From Paralvinella palmiformis (taxonomy: Eukaryota; Annelida; Polychaeta; Terebellida; Alvinellidae), in assembly GCA_025642065.1 (NCBI GenBank), contig JAODUP010001137.1:38694-102693 (forward strand): DNA of 64,000 bases. Direction: 5' to 3'. Positions 49,167 to 61,249 of this stretch are shown here, piece by piece. Within the stretch, counting starts at the first letter, position 1. Every line of letters begins with the position of its first letter. The notes beneath the pieces were generated by a model. The model did no database searches and was not told the origin of the DNA. It worked only from the letters and a program-made list of their open reading frames with translations. Both the position numbers and the translations under genes were made by a program.

Positions 49167-50667
49167 CAGTGGCGGACCTACAAGGAGGTCAAGGTGTCAG
49201 GATCCCACTCCCATCTTTAGCAAGGATCCTCCATCTTTAAATGCAATATACCATTTGGCAACATAATAACTGGTACTAGTTCCGCGAATTTGTCATTCTT
49301 AAATAACCACACATTGAGTATTGTGTAATGTGTGTCTGATAGCATTATTATTTAACAGAGGAATCACAATTATACTTCATTTTATACTAAGTTACTTAGT
49401 ATAAAGTATAATTGTGATTTGTCTATTAAATAATAACTTAGTAAGTATAATATCTTGAAAATTCTCCCAAGAGGCAAATATTCCTGGAGCTTGCTCTCAA
49501 ACAATATTAGCCCAATACTCGTCACGAGAAACTTAAAAAGGTTTTTGCAAGACAAGCTGGGTTGAAAGGCATTCTTGTTAGAAGACATTTGGTGAGCTTT
49601 ATGAACACGTGGACCCTTGCCTTGATGCTATGGTTAATCCACATGTTTGTCTAGAGCTTAATGAAAGTCGTTGGAATTTGGATAGCGACACCAAGACTAC
49701 GGCTCATGGTTTGAAAAGTAGTTTGCAGTTTTCACAGAATTGAAGAATAGTTTGGATTATTTGAAAGGTTTGTCAACTAAAATACAAACAATATATATTA
49801 ACGTGTTTGAGGCATATACAATGATTGACCATATCAAATCAGAGATTCAGTGTTTGAGGGATGACATTGGTACAGTTGCAGAACTGTTTCTCTGCATACA
49901 ACTGCTAAGCAGTGAGTGCTTTGTTGAGTCTAATACCATATTTAATGGTCAAACTAGGGATGCCACCCCAGATCAATTTGAATCATGATATGACGACCCG
50001 CCAATTCCGAGGCCAGATGGTCAAGCTAGTTTGACAGAGACGATTTAGGTAAGAATTTGATGGAATCTTTAGAATCTGCAGATTCCTTTCCGAACATGAT
50101 AATTTTTCTTGTATTAGGATGTACTCTGCCTGTCACATCTGCTAAGCAGAGTTTTGTTTCTCTGTGTTGAGACTAATTAAAAGCCATTTCAGGAGCTGGT
50201 TGGCTGACACAAGGATTTCTGCCTTAACATTAATGGAAATATATTACCGATTGCAAAGAACTTGCAGATAGGTTAATTAAATAACACCGTAGACGTTTGT
50301 TCAAGGCCATCCTATTCGGCTAACTGGTGTAGATTTACATAACGTAATAAATATTTTAAACATTATTGTTTATTTCTCATAAGTATGCACCTTGAAATAA
50401 ATGGTCAGTCTGCTTATTAAATATTTGTATACACTGAACCAATCACCAAGTCTCATACCATAGGTCTTTCTTCGCAGGAATGTCTACTTATACCAGTATT
50501 TATACACAGTATTCACTTGAAAGATACGGATTTTGTAGTGCCCTAGAAGACATCTAAACATTATATGATTTTTATTTTTCGTCCACCCCATCTCGGCACT
50601 TTGAGCATCACATAATGGCTTCGTCCTTGTTTTGACTCCACCACCCGTCAAAACCTGGATCCGCCCC

Positions 50668-50669
<2 letters not shown>
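49167..50669 (+). mobile_element. hAT transposon relic, copy B, with both ends
   Basis: The 5' end CAGTGGCGGACCTACAAGG and the 3' end in reverse TAGGGGCGGATCCAGG form hAT-type inverted repeats. Inside, the same transposase pieces as in copy A occur but more decayed: HVFCKTSW-like region near 49540, LDYLKGLSTKIQ (about 49750), TMIDHIKSEIQCL (about 49820), and a C-terminal LRLIKSHFRSW-like region near 50170 with frameshifts. Copy B lacks part of the segment before the dimerisation region. The 3' end runs into (TA)n. Confidence 0.8.
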
Positions 50670-50709
<40 letters not shown>

Positions 50710-50730
50710 CGCGCGCGCGTGCGTGCGTTC
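50666..50730. repeat. (TA)n(TG)n(CG)n compound microsatellite
   Basis: TA units start directly at the 3' terminus of hAT copy B and change to TG and then CG/TGCG repeats. Confidence 0.9.
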
Positions 50731-50852
50731 CTATCATATAATGCCAGAATTGTTTTTTTCTTTTACATGAACCAGTCTCAAATGACATCAACACATTTTG
50801 AGGGCATGTGTTTCGTCACTGTAATAAATTAGATACTCTACTTGTTGCACGT

Positions 50853-50940
<88 letters not shown>
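50853..50940. repeat. (AC)n microsatellite
   Basis: About 43 uninterrupted AC units, 260 bp upstream of the IDS start codon. Confidence 0.95.
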
Positions 50941-50941
<1 letters not shown>

Positions 50942-51196
50942 GTAATTCTAAGCCAGATGTATTATAAAAGTAATCAATTTCCAAACCATTGATATATTTT
51001 CTGACATTTGTAACAATAGTTTGATCCATTAATAAACAACGCTACAGTTATTTATAATTTGGAAGAAAACATTAAAATATCGAACTATTTTATAATAACA
51101 TTTTAAACTTTGTAGAATATCCATTTCAAAGTTCAATAAGCGGCATCAAATGTATCGTTTCTAAACAGCAGTCCTGTAATTATTTCTTTCACCAAA

Positions 51197-52984
51197 ATGG
51201 CTTGCAGGCGCACTTATTTAATTGCTTTCATCTGCTCGTTGACTGTTGTATGTTTATTAAACTCAAAATTATATCCAGATAATGACATCAAAGATGATAT
51301 CCGGATTAGGAACGCCGTGAAAACGAACGAAGCGACCACGGGCCACGAAAATATGGAGACAATGAACGTCCTATTTCTGGTATCAGATGATATAAGACCT
51401 CAGATGAATTGTTTCAAAGGTAGATATTACCCAAATCCAAGAAGTAATCTTCAGATGCACACCCCCAACATAGATTATCTGGCAAGGAAAAGCATTGTGT
51501 TTACCCAGGCATATGTCCAGTATGCCGTATGTGGTCCCAGCAGATCTTCTTACATGACCGGAAGAAGACCGGACAAGACTCAGGTAAATCGTTGTGGTAA
51601 CAAAAGTAATTTAGTTATTTAAAGCCGAGTCACTTCATAGTTAATCAGCACGAATTTCAATTGCGGTATTCCTGTGATATAAGCCGGTGTGGCTACATCC
51701 AAAATCATTTAACACTCCTAGATCTGGAACTTGAAAACTTACTGGAGGGAGACCGGTGGAAATTTCACGACGTTACCGCAGTATTTTAAAGAGCATGGGT
51801 ATATTACGGCAGCAGTGGGTAAAATATATCACCCGGGAAACTCATCCAATGACCAAGATCCCCCATCTTGGACTATTCCCTATCAGCCTATAGAGAATTA
51901 CTATAATACAAAAGAGAGCTGGAAGGCAGTGCCAAGATCTACAAGAAAAGGCCAACATTTTCTCGTTGATGAAGAAGTGGCAAATGCAACAAAGGCTCTT
52001 CTTCGTACATTCGCTGCAAATGCCAAAACCAAAAAGCAGCATTTCTTCATAGCAGCCGGATTTTACAAGCCTCATATGCCGCTAGTCTGCGGAGAGGAGT
52101 TCTTTGAACATTATGAATTAAATCAAGTGGACCTACCTGAATATGGGTACCTGACTCAGGGATACCCAGAATCGGCTTATTACCCATCAGACGAGTTCAT
52201 GGGAAGGCCGGACTTAGCGAAATATAATTTTACCGGAGCCATGAATGAAACATTCCCCGATGAAGTCATTCGGATGCTACGGAGAGCATATTTCGCATGC
52301 GTGTCGCAGGTTGACAGTTTGCTCGGTGATGTGCTCCGTGAACTGGAGAATCTTGGTCTGGCGGATAGCACGATCATCAGCTTTATTGGCGACCATGGAT
52401 TTCACCTGGGAGAAAACGGTCTGTGGGGTAAACATACTAATTTTCATTACTCAACGCGCGCCCCAATGATGATACGCATTCCAGGTAGAACGGACAAGGG
52501 TATACGGTCCGATTCATTGGTGGAATTTGTCGACATTTACTCAACAATCGTTGAGGCCGCTGGACTCGGGACGATAACGACTTGTCCTAGAGATTCGTCG
52601 ATGATCCGTGTCTGTTCGGATGGCAAAAGTCTACTTCCGTTGATTGACAATCCATACGAAACACACAAAGATGCCGTGTTCTCACAGCTACGAGCGTTTA
52701 AAGATATTAATGGCATGCATTATAGCATAAGAACGGACAGATATCTTTACAGCGAAGTGGTTCCGTTCAATCGGACACCGAATGAAGATGGTAGTTACCG
52801 TTATGACATTCTGTGGGAGGCTTCTGCAGCTGTCCAACTTTATGACCTAACGAGAGATCCAGACGAACGGATTAACATTGTCGACAATAGGCAAAACCTA
52901 CACACGCGAGCTACCCTCAGCCGCCAGCTACACAAATCTATTGAGTCTTTCGCTTCACTTGATAATGTCAAGGTTTTGATATAG
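51197..52984 (+). CDS. IDS: Iduronate-2-sulfatase, two-exon gene
   Basis: Exon 1 is 51197-51583, ending CAG|GTAAAT; exon 2 is 51722-52984, after an AG at 51720-51721. The phase-0 join gives 549 residues; human IDS has 550. The enzyme removes 2-O-sulfate from iduronate in heparan and dermatan sulfate in the lysosome. A hydrophobic segment at residues 7-22 can serve as signal peptide. The Asp pair of the metal site is in LVSDDIRPQM (residues 61-70). The sulfatase signature is CGPSRSSYMTGRRPD, with Cys112 as the residue converted to formylglycine. Exon 2 continues directly with WNLKTYWRETGGNFTTLPQY, then KPHMPL, the metal/active-site motif SFIGDHGFHLGENGLWGKH and the C-terminal MHYSIRTDRYLYS. 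No key residue is missing. Human IDS has nine exons, so this copy is intron-poor, which may reflect lineage-specific expansion of the family. Confidence 0.95.
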
Positions 52985-53108
52985 TTCGATTCATTCTCAA
53001 TTAACTTTGTCAGTAGATGGCACAGATATATGTATTGTCTTTTGGTGTGTGGTAGCTAACCAACGTATTTTATGTAATCCATTAATTATTTGTTGTCAGT
53101 TGTTAAGA

Positions 53109-53114
53109 AATAAA
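53109..53114 (+). terminator. Candidate poly(A) signal for IDS
   Basis: AATAAA about 125 bases below the IDS stop codon. This is the first such signal after the stop and gives a short 3' UTR. Confidence 0.55.
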
Positions 53115-53129
53115 TATTTATTAGAGTAA

Positions 53130-53405
53130 ACACTTAATTTCTTGCTTGCGACAATATTTATTAACAAAGAAGAGGAACAGAAATTTGAATATTTGTTCAG
53201 ACGGAAAACAAATGCCTTTCCTATAATTTTAATAAAAATATTAGATTGGAAATAGGTCTTATGATTTTTTGTGAATAACTTTACAAGTGCAGCTTGTATG
53301 GATATCGGGAAAACACCCATAGATAGTGATTTATTATCGATCTTTATAATTGGGCTTATCATGCCATCCAAATACTTTTCACAAGCCATGTATGCATAAT
53401 GCATA
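53130..53405 (-). mobile_element. LINE fragment, N-terminal part of reverse transcriptase
   Basis: The minus-strand frame includes SLSMGVFPISIQAALVKLFT and FIKIIGKAF, which correspond to the RT region usually read as SLxxGxFPxxxKxAxVxPxxK...SKxxE in jockey/CR1-like LINEs. It is degenerate and lacks catalytic motifs. It begins within 30 bases of the IDS poly(A) signal. Confidence 0.5.
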
Positions 53406-53786
53406 GAGACAACTGGTCAGAAAGCATTAGATGACTTTTTTTAGTAACTATCTAATATCAGCCCTTGTAAGGGGCTAGAATCTATCCATCATGGATATGG
53501 TTGACTTTTTTACCAATGAGATACCGTCTGGTAAAGTGATGGAAAGGAACTTTTGACAGAATAAGCTATTTAAACAATAGACCACATCTTTATTAAATAT
53601 TCGCAATGTTAAAACAATTAATATTCTTAAGCACATAATTAAGAATATGTTCATTTCTTTATATGACTGATACCGATGTTGAGGTATGTTCGTAATTTAA
53701 TTTACTGTTCAAATACAATATATATGATATAATATCCACAATAATATATTATTGCTACAATAATGAATCATTTCATAATTAAACTT

Positions 53787-54114
53787 ATATGGATTTTGTG
53801 TTGTTTCATAATGAAAGATATACTTATGTGTATTGACTATTCCACACCTTTTTATGTTTAAATTTGTCATGAATGTTTTTAATGTTATGTTAAGGGTGGA
53901 TGCATTATATAACCAATGCTTCAAGTATCCTCCTTTTCAACATTCTATATATATGGATTTTGTGTTGTTTCATAATGAAAGATATACTTATGTGTATTGA
54001 CTATTCCACACCTTTTTATGTTTAAATTTGTCATGAATGTTTTTAATGTTATGTTAAGGGTGGATGCATTATATAACCAATGCTTCAAGTATCCTCCTTT
54101 TCAACATTCTATAT
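53787..54114 (+). repeat. Exact 164-bp tandem duplication
   Basis: Two adjacent 164-bp copies (for instance GGATTTTGTGTTGTTTCATA at 53791 and 53955) are identical by eye. The second is followed by GAATGTTGAAATAAA and an A-rich tail near 54175, like a LINE 3' end, so the unit is probably LINE 3' UTR. Confidence 0.9.
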
Positions 54115-54902
54115 GTGTTTGCTTTCATTAAAATGATGTATTATGAATGTTGAAATAAAAAATTGAATTGAAAAAAAAATAGTATTTTTGGAGAACAATC
54201 TGATTTTATGAAGTACTTTATTCATAACACTAAAACAGTCTGTTTTATTTACTTTTGCATCCTTTTTATTGTAATGTTCTGATTTGGCAGAGGCTAGGGT
54301 ATTTGTAACTTGAATTTTACTGACCTTGAACAGTTCATAATGAAGATACAAATTGGTCCTGATCTATTGCTGTTTGTAATACCTTGCGTGTCTCTTTGTA
54401 ACCAGTTTATCTGTCATGAAAGTAGTTAGATAACCAATTAATTCATAAATTAGTTAATATCATCGGAAATGTCATTATTATTAAACTTAAGTATGACAAT
54501 TAAAAGAATAAAACAACAATAATAAACAAACACTGAAAAATTTTGTATTATCTGCCATCTTTGTATTCCCAAATGACATTATTTTGCTATGTAGTCGTGA
54601 AAACATCAATTGATCCCGGCTGAATTTCAAACGGAAGTTTTCAATGTATCTACGGTTATACGTTGTCGAAGATAAAACACGAATAAAACAATCAAGGAAT
54701 GTTTAAACTTGATGAAATGAAGTCATGTTGATTAGGTGCAGTATAGTACAAACCAAGGATGTGTTTCCGTGTTATTAAATTAAGGTACAAAATTGACAAT
54801 TTCGTGTTATCCAATAAACTATGTTTTAATATGTTAATTATATGTTAATATATATTGTTTATTTTATTGAAATGAGGCCATACATGATAACGCTAAGACA
54901 CA

Positions 54903-56097
54903 TACAACTAAAATGGGATTCATAAATACAAAAAATATTTTATATAGACACCAATATCGCTTTCGTAGGAACCATTCCACTATTCATCCAATCATTCATC
55001 TATTCAATCATTGTGCAGAAACTGCATCCAAATCACCACCTGAATACACTATCGCGTCCCTCTGTGATCTATCAAAGGCCTTTGGCGTCATAAATCACGA
55101 TATATTACTAAACAAATTACACAGATATGGAATAAGGGGAACAGTCAATGAATGGTTCAAAAGTTATTTATCAAATAGGTTGCAATTTGTTGAAATGGAT
55201 GGAAATATGTCGTCCAGTCTCCCTGTTTGTGTTGGTGTCCCTCAAGGTTCGATATTAGGACTATTATTATATTTCATTTATGTAAATGACATCGGAAATT
55301 CTCGTCAATGTAACATTCCGTCTTTTGCTGATGACACAACTTTATATGTATCGCATTCAAACATTAATACTTTATTTTTCATTACAAATGAACAATTAAA
55401 AACAACTATTTACTTGGTTCTGTGCCAACAAGCTATGTCTTAATGAAAGTAAAACAAAATACATAGTCATTCGGCCATCTCACATGAAACCTGATTTGAA
55501 TACATTAAATATCCCAGTAAATGGCACACAGTTAAATCGCGCTGGGAATGATCGCAATGAAAAGTCTAGTAAATTTCTTGGCATACAATCCATTAAAAGA
55601 ACATTTAACTTGGAAACATACCATTAATCTTATTTTTGGAAAAGTCTCTTATGTTCTATTTTCCCTAAGCAAGTGAAGCGTGCGTTGCCCTCTGACTGTC
55701 TGTAAACACTATATTATACATTGTACATTCCCATTTTACTTACGGCATAATAGTTTGGGGAAATTCAAATTTTAAATCATTATTTACATTGCAGAAACGG
55801 GAGATTAGGCTAATACATAATGCACCATATAATGGTCACACTGACCCAATGTTCAAGTCATCGGGAATACTAAAAATTACTGACTTATTTATCTACCAAT
55901 CACTTATATTTATGTACGATTACCTATCCAGCAGACCCCCGTCATCATTCAATGGAATATTCAGCTTAAACTGTGACAGACGAAATGGTCGAACAACGAG
56001 ACAATCCACATTATTTTATACTCCTCGGTGTCATTCAGCTTTTGCTCGAAAGCTACCTCTATATTTCTTACCTCATGCCTGGAACGACTGGAAATGA
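54903..56097 (+). mobile_element. LINE reverse transcriptase relic (jockey-superfamily type)
   Basis: RT motifs in order: YRHQYRFRRNHSTIHPI, SLCDLSKAFGVINHDILLNK, VGVPQGSILGLLLYFIYVND and SFADDTTLYVSHS with the catalytic FADD. A frameshift near 55410 moves the continuation to another frame (CLNESKTKYIVIRPSH, then KFLGI). After more breaks, 55789-56097 gives the post-RT region LQKREIRLIHNAPYNGHTDP and a C-terminal HAWNDW. The usual K or D near the FGVINHD motif is changed (most families have FDTVNH). It is not functional. Confidence 0.85.
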
Positions 56098-56099
56098 AT

Positions 56100-57780
56100 G
56101 TAAATTGATTTTAATGAAGATATTTTAATTATTTAATGCAGAGTTTGCAAGTTTGGGAAATGAAAAATGTTATTACATTAGAGTATTAACACCCTTGACA
56201 TTTACATGTAGTAAACATTGCAAGAATGGCTGATTCAGAAAATAAAACAGTTCACTTTCAATACAAGATATCATGGATAAATTTCAATAGGAATCACCCA
56301 TTGAATTAAAATCTATGTGATAATTGATGTTATGCATTCAGATCGTCATGTCAGATGGCAAAGGTTCTACAAACAATAAGTTTGAACAAGACAGGCCGGA
56401 CCTTGACAGCCATGAAAATCGCGCTGAAAGTTACTTAATTTAGTGTCAGATATCTGTTGGATGAAGTCTATATTCCATTTCTATTAAATGCTAAATTATG
56501 ATCTGGAGATTACAAACCCTTAATGGACTATAAATAAAAGCCAAATATAGTTGGTAAATAACCTATATACAGCTTTTCAGTATGACATTTATCGGCCACT
56601 ACACCCGTTAATCGTCATGCAACATAGTGATTCTTGAACACCCGATTCATGAACACCCATTCGAACAGCATTAAGATGTCTTATTTCGAGTAGTGTTCAA
56701 TCAATCAATCAATTTTCTTTCGGAACTGTATGAAACACACATCGGATAAAGATAAGGGCTGAAATAATTATATATGGCTGGCGTGTTATGCCATATATGG
56801 CAGGAATTTCGTTCCAAAATTGAAAATTATTTAGTTAATACGGTCATTAAACTATTTAATAATAAGGTAATAGTGTTGGATCTAGGGGGTATAGGTTTGA
56901 GACTCTCTTGAATCTGCAAGATGTTTCCTACTAAAAAAATCAACGCCTTTTAAGGTCAGTTCAGGTCAACCCTTTCCTAAAGATACAGCATTTCCCTCGG
57001 CTTTTTCTAAACAGTTGATTAACCATACAACATAAATAACAAGCTTCTTACCAACAGATGATATTTAATTCATTTAATCAAGTTAACTGGCTTTTGTAGA
57101 TGTATGATTCTTTAATATTTTTGGTCGGTTTGACCATATATCTTGAAACTGTAAACATTTATTAAACATAATTATCGTGTATAAACTTTCAATATCATGA
57201 ACTGTCCTTTAAAAATGTGTTAAAATAATTAGGTCAGTAAAGTTTTCACAGGAAGTTAACTGGATTGAGTTAAGAAAATTCACAACAACATGTGTATTTT
57301 ATTATCCGTATAACAAACGCACACCCCCCACACACATACACATATATACGACAGAGACTGCAATGAATAGGATCACGGATCTGAGTAGCCAAACGTAATT
57401 CATTTATAAACATTAAGTATTTTGGCACAAATATTAAAAAAATTGTATATCGGATAAACCAGAGAAATATTTGTTTTAATCTAGTATCTAGTAATAACTT
57501 TAATTTACTGTAGCCTACCATTGACCTAAAAGAAAACTAGACCGAACACTCAGTGGCGTTTGATTGGGCCGTCATGACCAAACAGTGCTGACTTCCGGTA
57601 GAGGCAAAAAGCAACGTTCGAGTGGCTGCACTTCGAGTTTTGAACCTATGAATACAGACATTTATTACGATGTGTGCATTATAATTTTGTGTGTGCAGAT
57701 AATCTATATTACTCTTTGCCCTGTGATGTCAACATTGACAAGATAAATGCACAAATACTTTAGAACTTCCGCTTCAGTGC
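56100..57780. other. No gene seen
   Basis: AT-rich sequence without recognisable coding. No gag or pol motifs of an LTR element were found here, which matters for the env-like gene downstream. Confidence 0.4.
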
Positions 57781-57788
57781 CAAATACT

Positions 57789-58020
57789 CAGGGGTGTCAT
57801 GTAACGGAGTAAAACTACTCTACTTGAGTATATTTGTTATAAGTAACTGGAAGTAACGAAATAAGATTTTAACTAACTACTTTCACTTGTAACGAAGTAT
57901 TTTATTTTGCGGTAACGTTACTTTTTACTTCGTTACGTTCATTTACTTCACGATATTTTGTTTACTTTTTTTAGTTAGTCATAACATAGCCTATGATTTA
58001 ATGTAACCAAGTTCTCTCTT
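57789..58020 (+). mobile_element. hAT-type transposon 5' end
   Basis: CAGGGGTGTCATGTAACGGA is followed by repeated GTAACG/CGTTAC and AGTACT-like words, characteristic of hAT subterminal sequence. The matching right end was not found. Confidence 0.55.
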
Positions 58021-59436
58021 TAGTTACTTGTAGGCAATCGATTGACACAAGTCCGGTGATATTTCACTAAGCTAATTTATTACACTAACAAATCAAACTA
58101 AAATAAAACAAATATGACAATCAGTTGTCTCAAACAAATAGAAAACACGTACTTCTAGTTGTGATAACATAAACTGAAATAAAATAAATATGACAGTCAA
58201 TTTATTGTCTCAAACGATACAAAACCTGAAACGTTAATCAAATCAAATAAAGTAGAAACCCTTCGGAAAAATGTCAAAATTTTGAAATATAAAATACGTC
58301 GAGTTAAAACTCGAAGAATCAAACGGTTGTTGCTAAGTTTTAGAATCTGAGCCTAAAGATGTATGAAGAGACCCGGAGCTTAATTTTACAACCCCGAGAC
58401 TGGTCTGTCTCGGGTTTGCTTAAAGTAGTAGGATTGTAACATTTTCATTTGATTTAATGCCATATCGTAGTCATGTGAAAGAATTCAGACGAATTGCTAA
58501 ATCATCTGGAAACAATACTTTACCACCAGTAAGGCCTGGTGCGCATCACATCCGTCTGGATATATTAAATTTAATTGAAGGTGAAATCGGTAAGTTTAAT
58601 AGTGAATATGCTGAGATTGTAAGCATATTCAATTCTACTGAATATTTGACATATAACAAGGCACCAAAAAGCCTTTCTAGGCGCGCTATTTTACGTTTTC
58701 TAGGATCGGTGTTATCATCCTTATTTGGGAGTGCTACTTAAGATTATTTAACAAAATTAAAGGAATCATTGGTAGAGTTATCTGCGACAGACGCAGAAAT
58801 TACATTTAACCGTGGGGACAATTTCACCCAACGAGTTAGAACATGTAATTGACACGATCAGGCAAACATTGCCTTGAGACATGGAGATACCTGGTGGCAC
58901 AGGTACCGATGGTATTATAAACCTTTATCATATGCTACCCGCCATGTTACTACCAGATAATGATGGTATTCGTGTTGTCATTGTTGTACCGATTGTACAG
59001 AGACAAAAGACACTAAATGTATACAAGGTTGTTAACATGCATGTGACCCTACCCGATGTGGATTTGGTTGCCCACTTTGTAGTGGAGTCATATTATATTG
59101 CTGTCACAAAGGATCGACAATTATTAATATGCTCTCATAACTGCAAGTGAAGCCTCACCATGTTTTAGGCAAACATTTTGTAAAGTTGACAAGCCTCTAT
59201 ACAATGTCGAAAATACACCATATTATGTGTCCAGTTTGTTCATAAAACGTCAAAACATGATAAATAAACATTGTAAGCGGTCGCTTGCTCACGCGCTAAA
59301 GGCACCGTAGGTAAAAGACGTAATAAAAAGTAACTGAACTGTGTCTAGTCCCGTTAAATTTACAGTTAAACTAATGCGCAGGAATGCTGTTATTGATGAC
59401 GAAGCCACACATTAAATAAATGTTGACTCAGGCATT

Positions 59437-60345
59437 ACAATAATAATTATAATAATAATAATAATAATACACAAAATTTATATAGCGCCCTATATAACCT
59501 GTAAGAAGGTTACTCTAAGGCACTTGACAATAAATAATTCTATGGATGTAACATATTTACATCGTTAAAAATAAATAATTCTTTCCAGCCAAATACATAA
59601 TATATTCAGCTAGGAAAAGCTGAAACAAAAAGATTAGTTTTTATCTTCTTTTTGAATGTATCAAGGTCTTGCACTTTCTGATGGTTACTGGAAGATTATT
59701 CCAAAAGGTTGCAGCAGCCTTTCTAAAACATCTATTACCGTATGTAACTCCACGTGTTGTTAGTAGGACTAAGAATGCTCCAGACTCAGACCGTAGAGAC
59801 CTTGTCGGATGATACAGAACGACAAGTTCCTCTAAGTACTGAGGGCCAATCCCTTGAAGTACCTTAAAAGTGTACATCAAAATCTTGTACTGCGACCTAT
59901 ATATAACCGGAAGCCAATGCAGGGAGTTCAAGACTGGTGTTATATGTTCTCTTTTATGAGTTCGAGTGAATAACCTGGCAGAAGAATTCTGTACATTCTG
60001 TAGCCGTGTCATCACTGTGCTTGGAAGACCATACAAGAGAACGTTGCCGTAATCTAGCCGAGATGTTATCAGGGCGTGTGCCAGTGTTTTGCCAACATCC
60101 AATGTGATGTACCACCTGATATGACCAATATTACGAATTTGGTAATAATAGGCTTTGGATATTGCATTTACTTGCCTTTCCATGGTCAGAGATGTAGCAA
60201 TAAAATATACTCCCAAGTTCTTCACTGACGATGCTACAGAAACAGTATTATTACCTACCTGAAGCCGTAATTCCTCATTCATCCTAACTTGATGTTTTGG
60301 GTTAAAGATAATGATAACACTGAACAAAGGCTGTAAGGATATTTA
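59437..60345 (-). mobile_element. L2-like LINE 3' fragment inserted in the env-like gene
   Basis: The minus-strand frame 60327-59641 covers the region after the RT domain: VKNLGVYF, LAHALITSRLDYGNVLLYGL, RLQNVQNSSARLFTR and LHWLPVIYRSQYKILMYTFK, ending KCKTLIHSKR. These are strongly typical of L2/CR1-group elements. The 3' UTR contains the L2-like GCGCTATATAAAT word near 59485 and ends in an (ATT)n tail (plus-strand AAT repeats near 59443-59468). The element is 5' truncated. Confidence 0.88.
59443..59468. repeat. (AAT)n tail of the L2-like element
   Basis: AATAATAAT repeats at the 3' terminus of the minus-strand LINE, as is usual for L2 tails. Confidence 0.85.
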
Positions 60346-61054
60346 ACCATAGTTTATGTTACCTGGATTTATGGATGCTAAGATGAATGTTGAGTTAGAA
60401 TCAGAGTTTAACGAAAGCGTGATGTTGCCTGAAATGACGTCTCCTATGATAAGATCGGATGATCCTTGGTTGTTGTCAAATAACGTGTCAAAACATATTT
60501 CTGAGTTAGCATCCATAGCAGAATGCCTTTAGATAGATTGGGCCAACTTATCAACCATACTATGCAGAGAACAAAGAATGCTCAGATGGACTTAATTGAG
60601 TCCCGAGTTTACAAGCGCATGGCTATGACAATTTGTACAATAACTGGGGTTATAGTTTTGACCATGATACTTGTTGTGTTAGAGTGGGTCAACTATGGCA
60701 AAAAGAGACACTCTAAAATAGCTAAACGGAGGCAACCCACAGATATACAGATTGTAGCAACTCGCGATGTGGAAATTGCCGCTGTACCACTCATGATTAC
60801 ATGTGATAATGTTAACAAGATTCCTACTGAGAGTGTCTTAAAACCTGATGGAATTGTGACGGCTGAGCTACCTAAGAAATTAACTATCGCCAATTCAAAG
60901 TGAATTGCTATATATTATTATCGAAGAAGCGCTGTATATTATTAAATTACATAAGCGACAATGTCATGTGACATTGTTGACATATAGTAGTGATTAGTGA
61001 TCTACTATTGTACACAATTGTATTGACTATAATTTTCTAATTAATAGGGGAGGT

Positions 61055-61110
61055 GAGTGACAAAGTCTTGTCACTATTTACTTAATTAAATGTAAGTAAT
61101 TACATTATAC
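61055..61110 (+). other. Possible polypurine tract and LTR start
   Basis: About 130 bases below the env-like stop, a purine-rich run GGGGAGGTGAG is followed by TGACAAAGTCTTGTCA, itself an inverted repeat. In LTR elements a polypurine tract directly precedes a 3' LTR that begins TG. No second LTR was found, so this is weak. Confidence 0.2.
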
Positions 61111-61249
61111 AAAATGATAAATGAAGAATTAGTATAGGTTAGTGAAATGGTTATATTATTTATGGAGACTAGATTATATCTATTCTATCATTATACATTG
61201 TCTTAATATTAAATTCTCAGTTGTTATAAAGTTATCCGAAATGCACACT

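Larger units (their letters stand above)
58457..60903 (+). pseudogene. Endogenous env-like gene (F-type, as in gypsy-like retroelements), broken and interrupted
   Basis: Three open pieces lie in different frames. Piece 1 (58457-58741) has a dibasic SRR site at residues 74-76 followed by a Gly/Ser-rich hydrophobic segment ending LSSLFGSAT, the layout of a cleavage site and fusion peptide in baculovirus-F/gypsy env proteins; the frame stops at TAA and stays open about 36 more codons. Piece 2 (58881-59150) has VVIVVPIV and VYKVVNMHV and ends in CSHNC; a Cys-containing continuation in another frame follows to about 59310. Piece 3 (60523-60903) has a membrane segment (about residues 34-53) and a basic cytoplasmic tail. 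An L2-like LINE (59437-60345, minus) separates pieces 2 and 3. In-frame stops, frameshifts and the insertion make it non-functional. Family assignment rests on motif layout, not on alignment. Confidence 0.5.
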
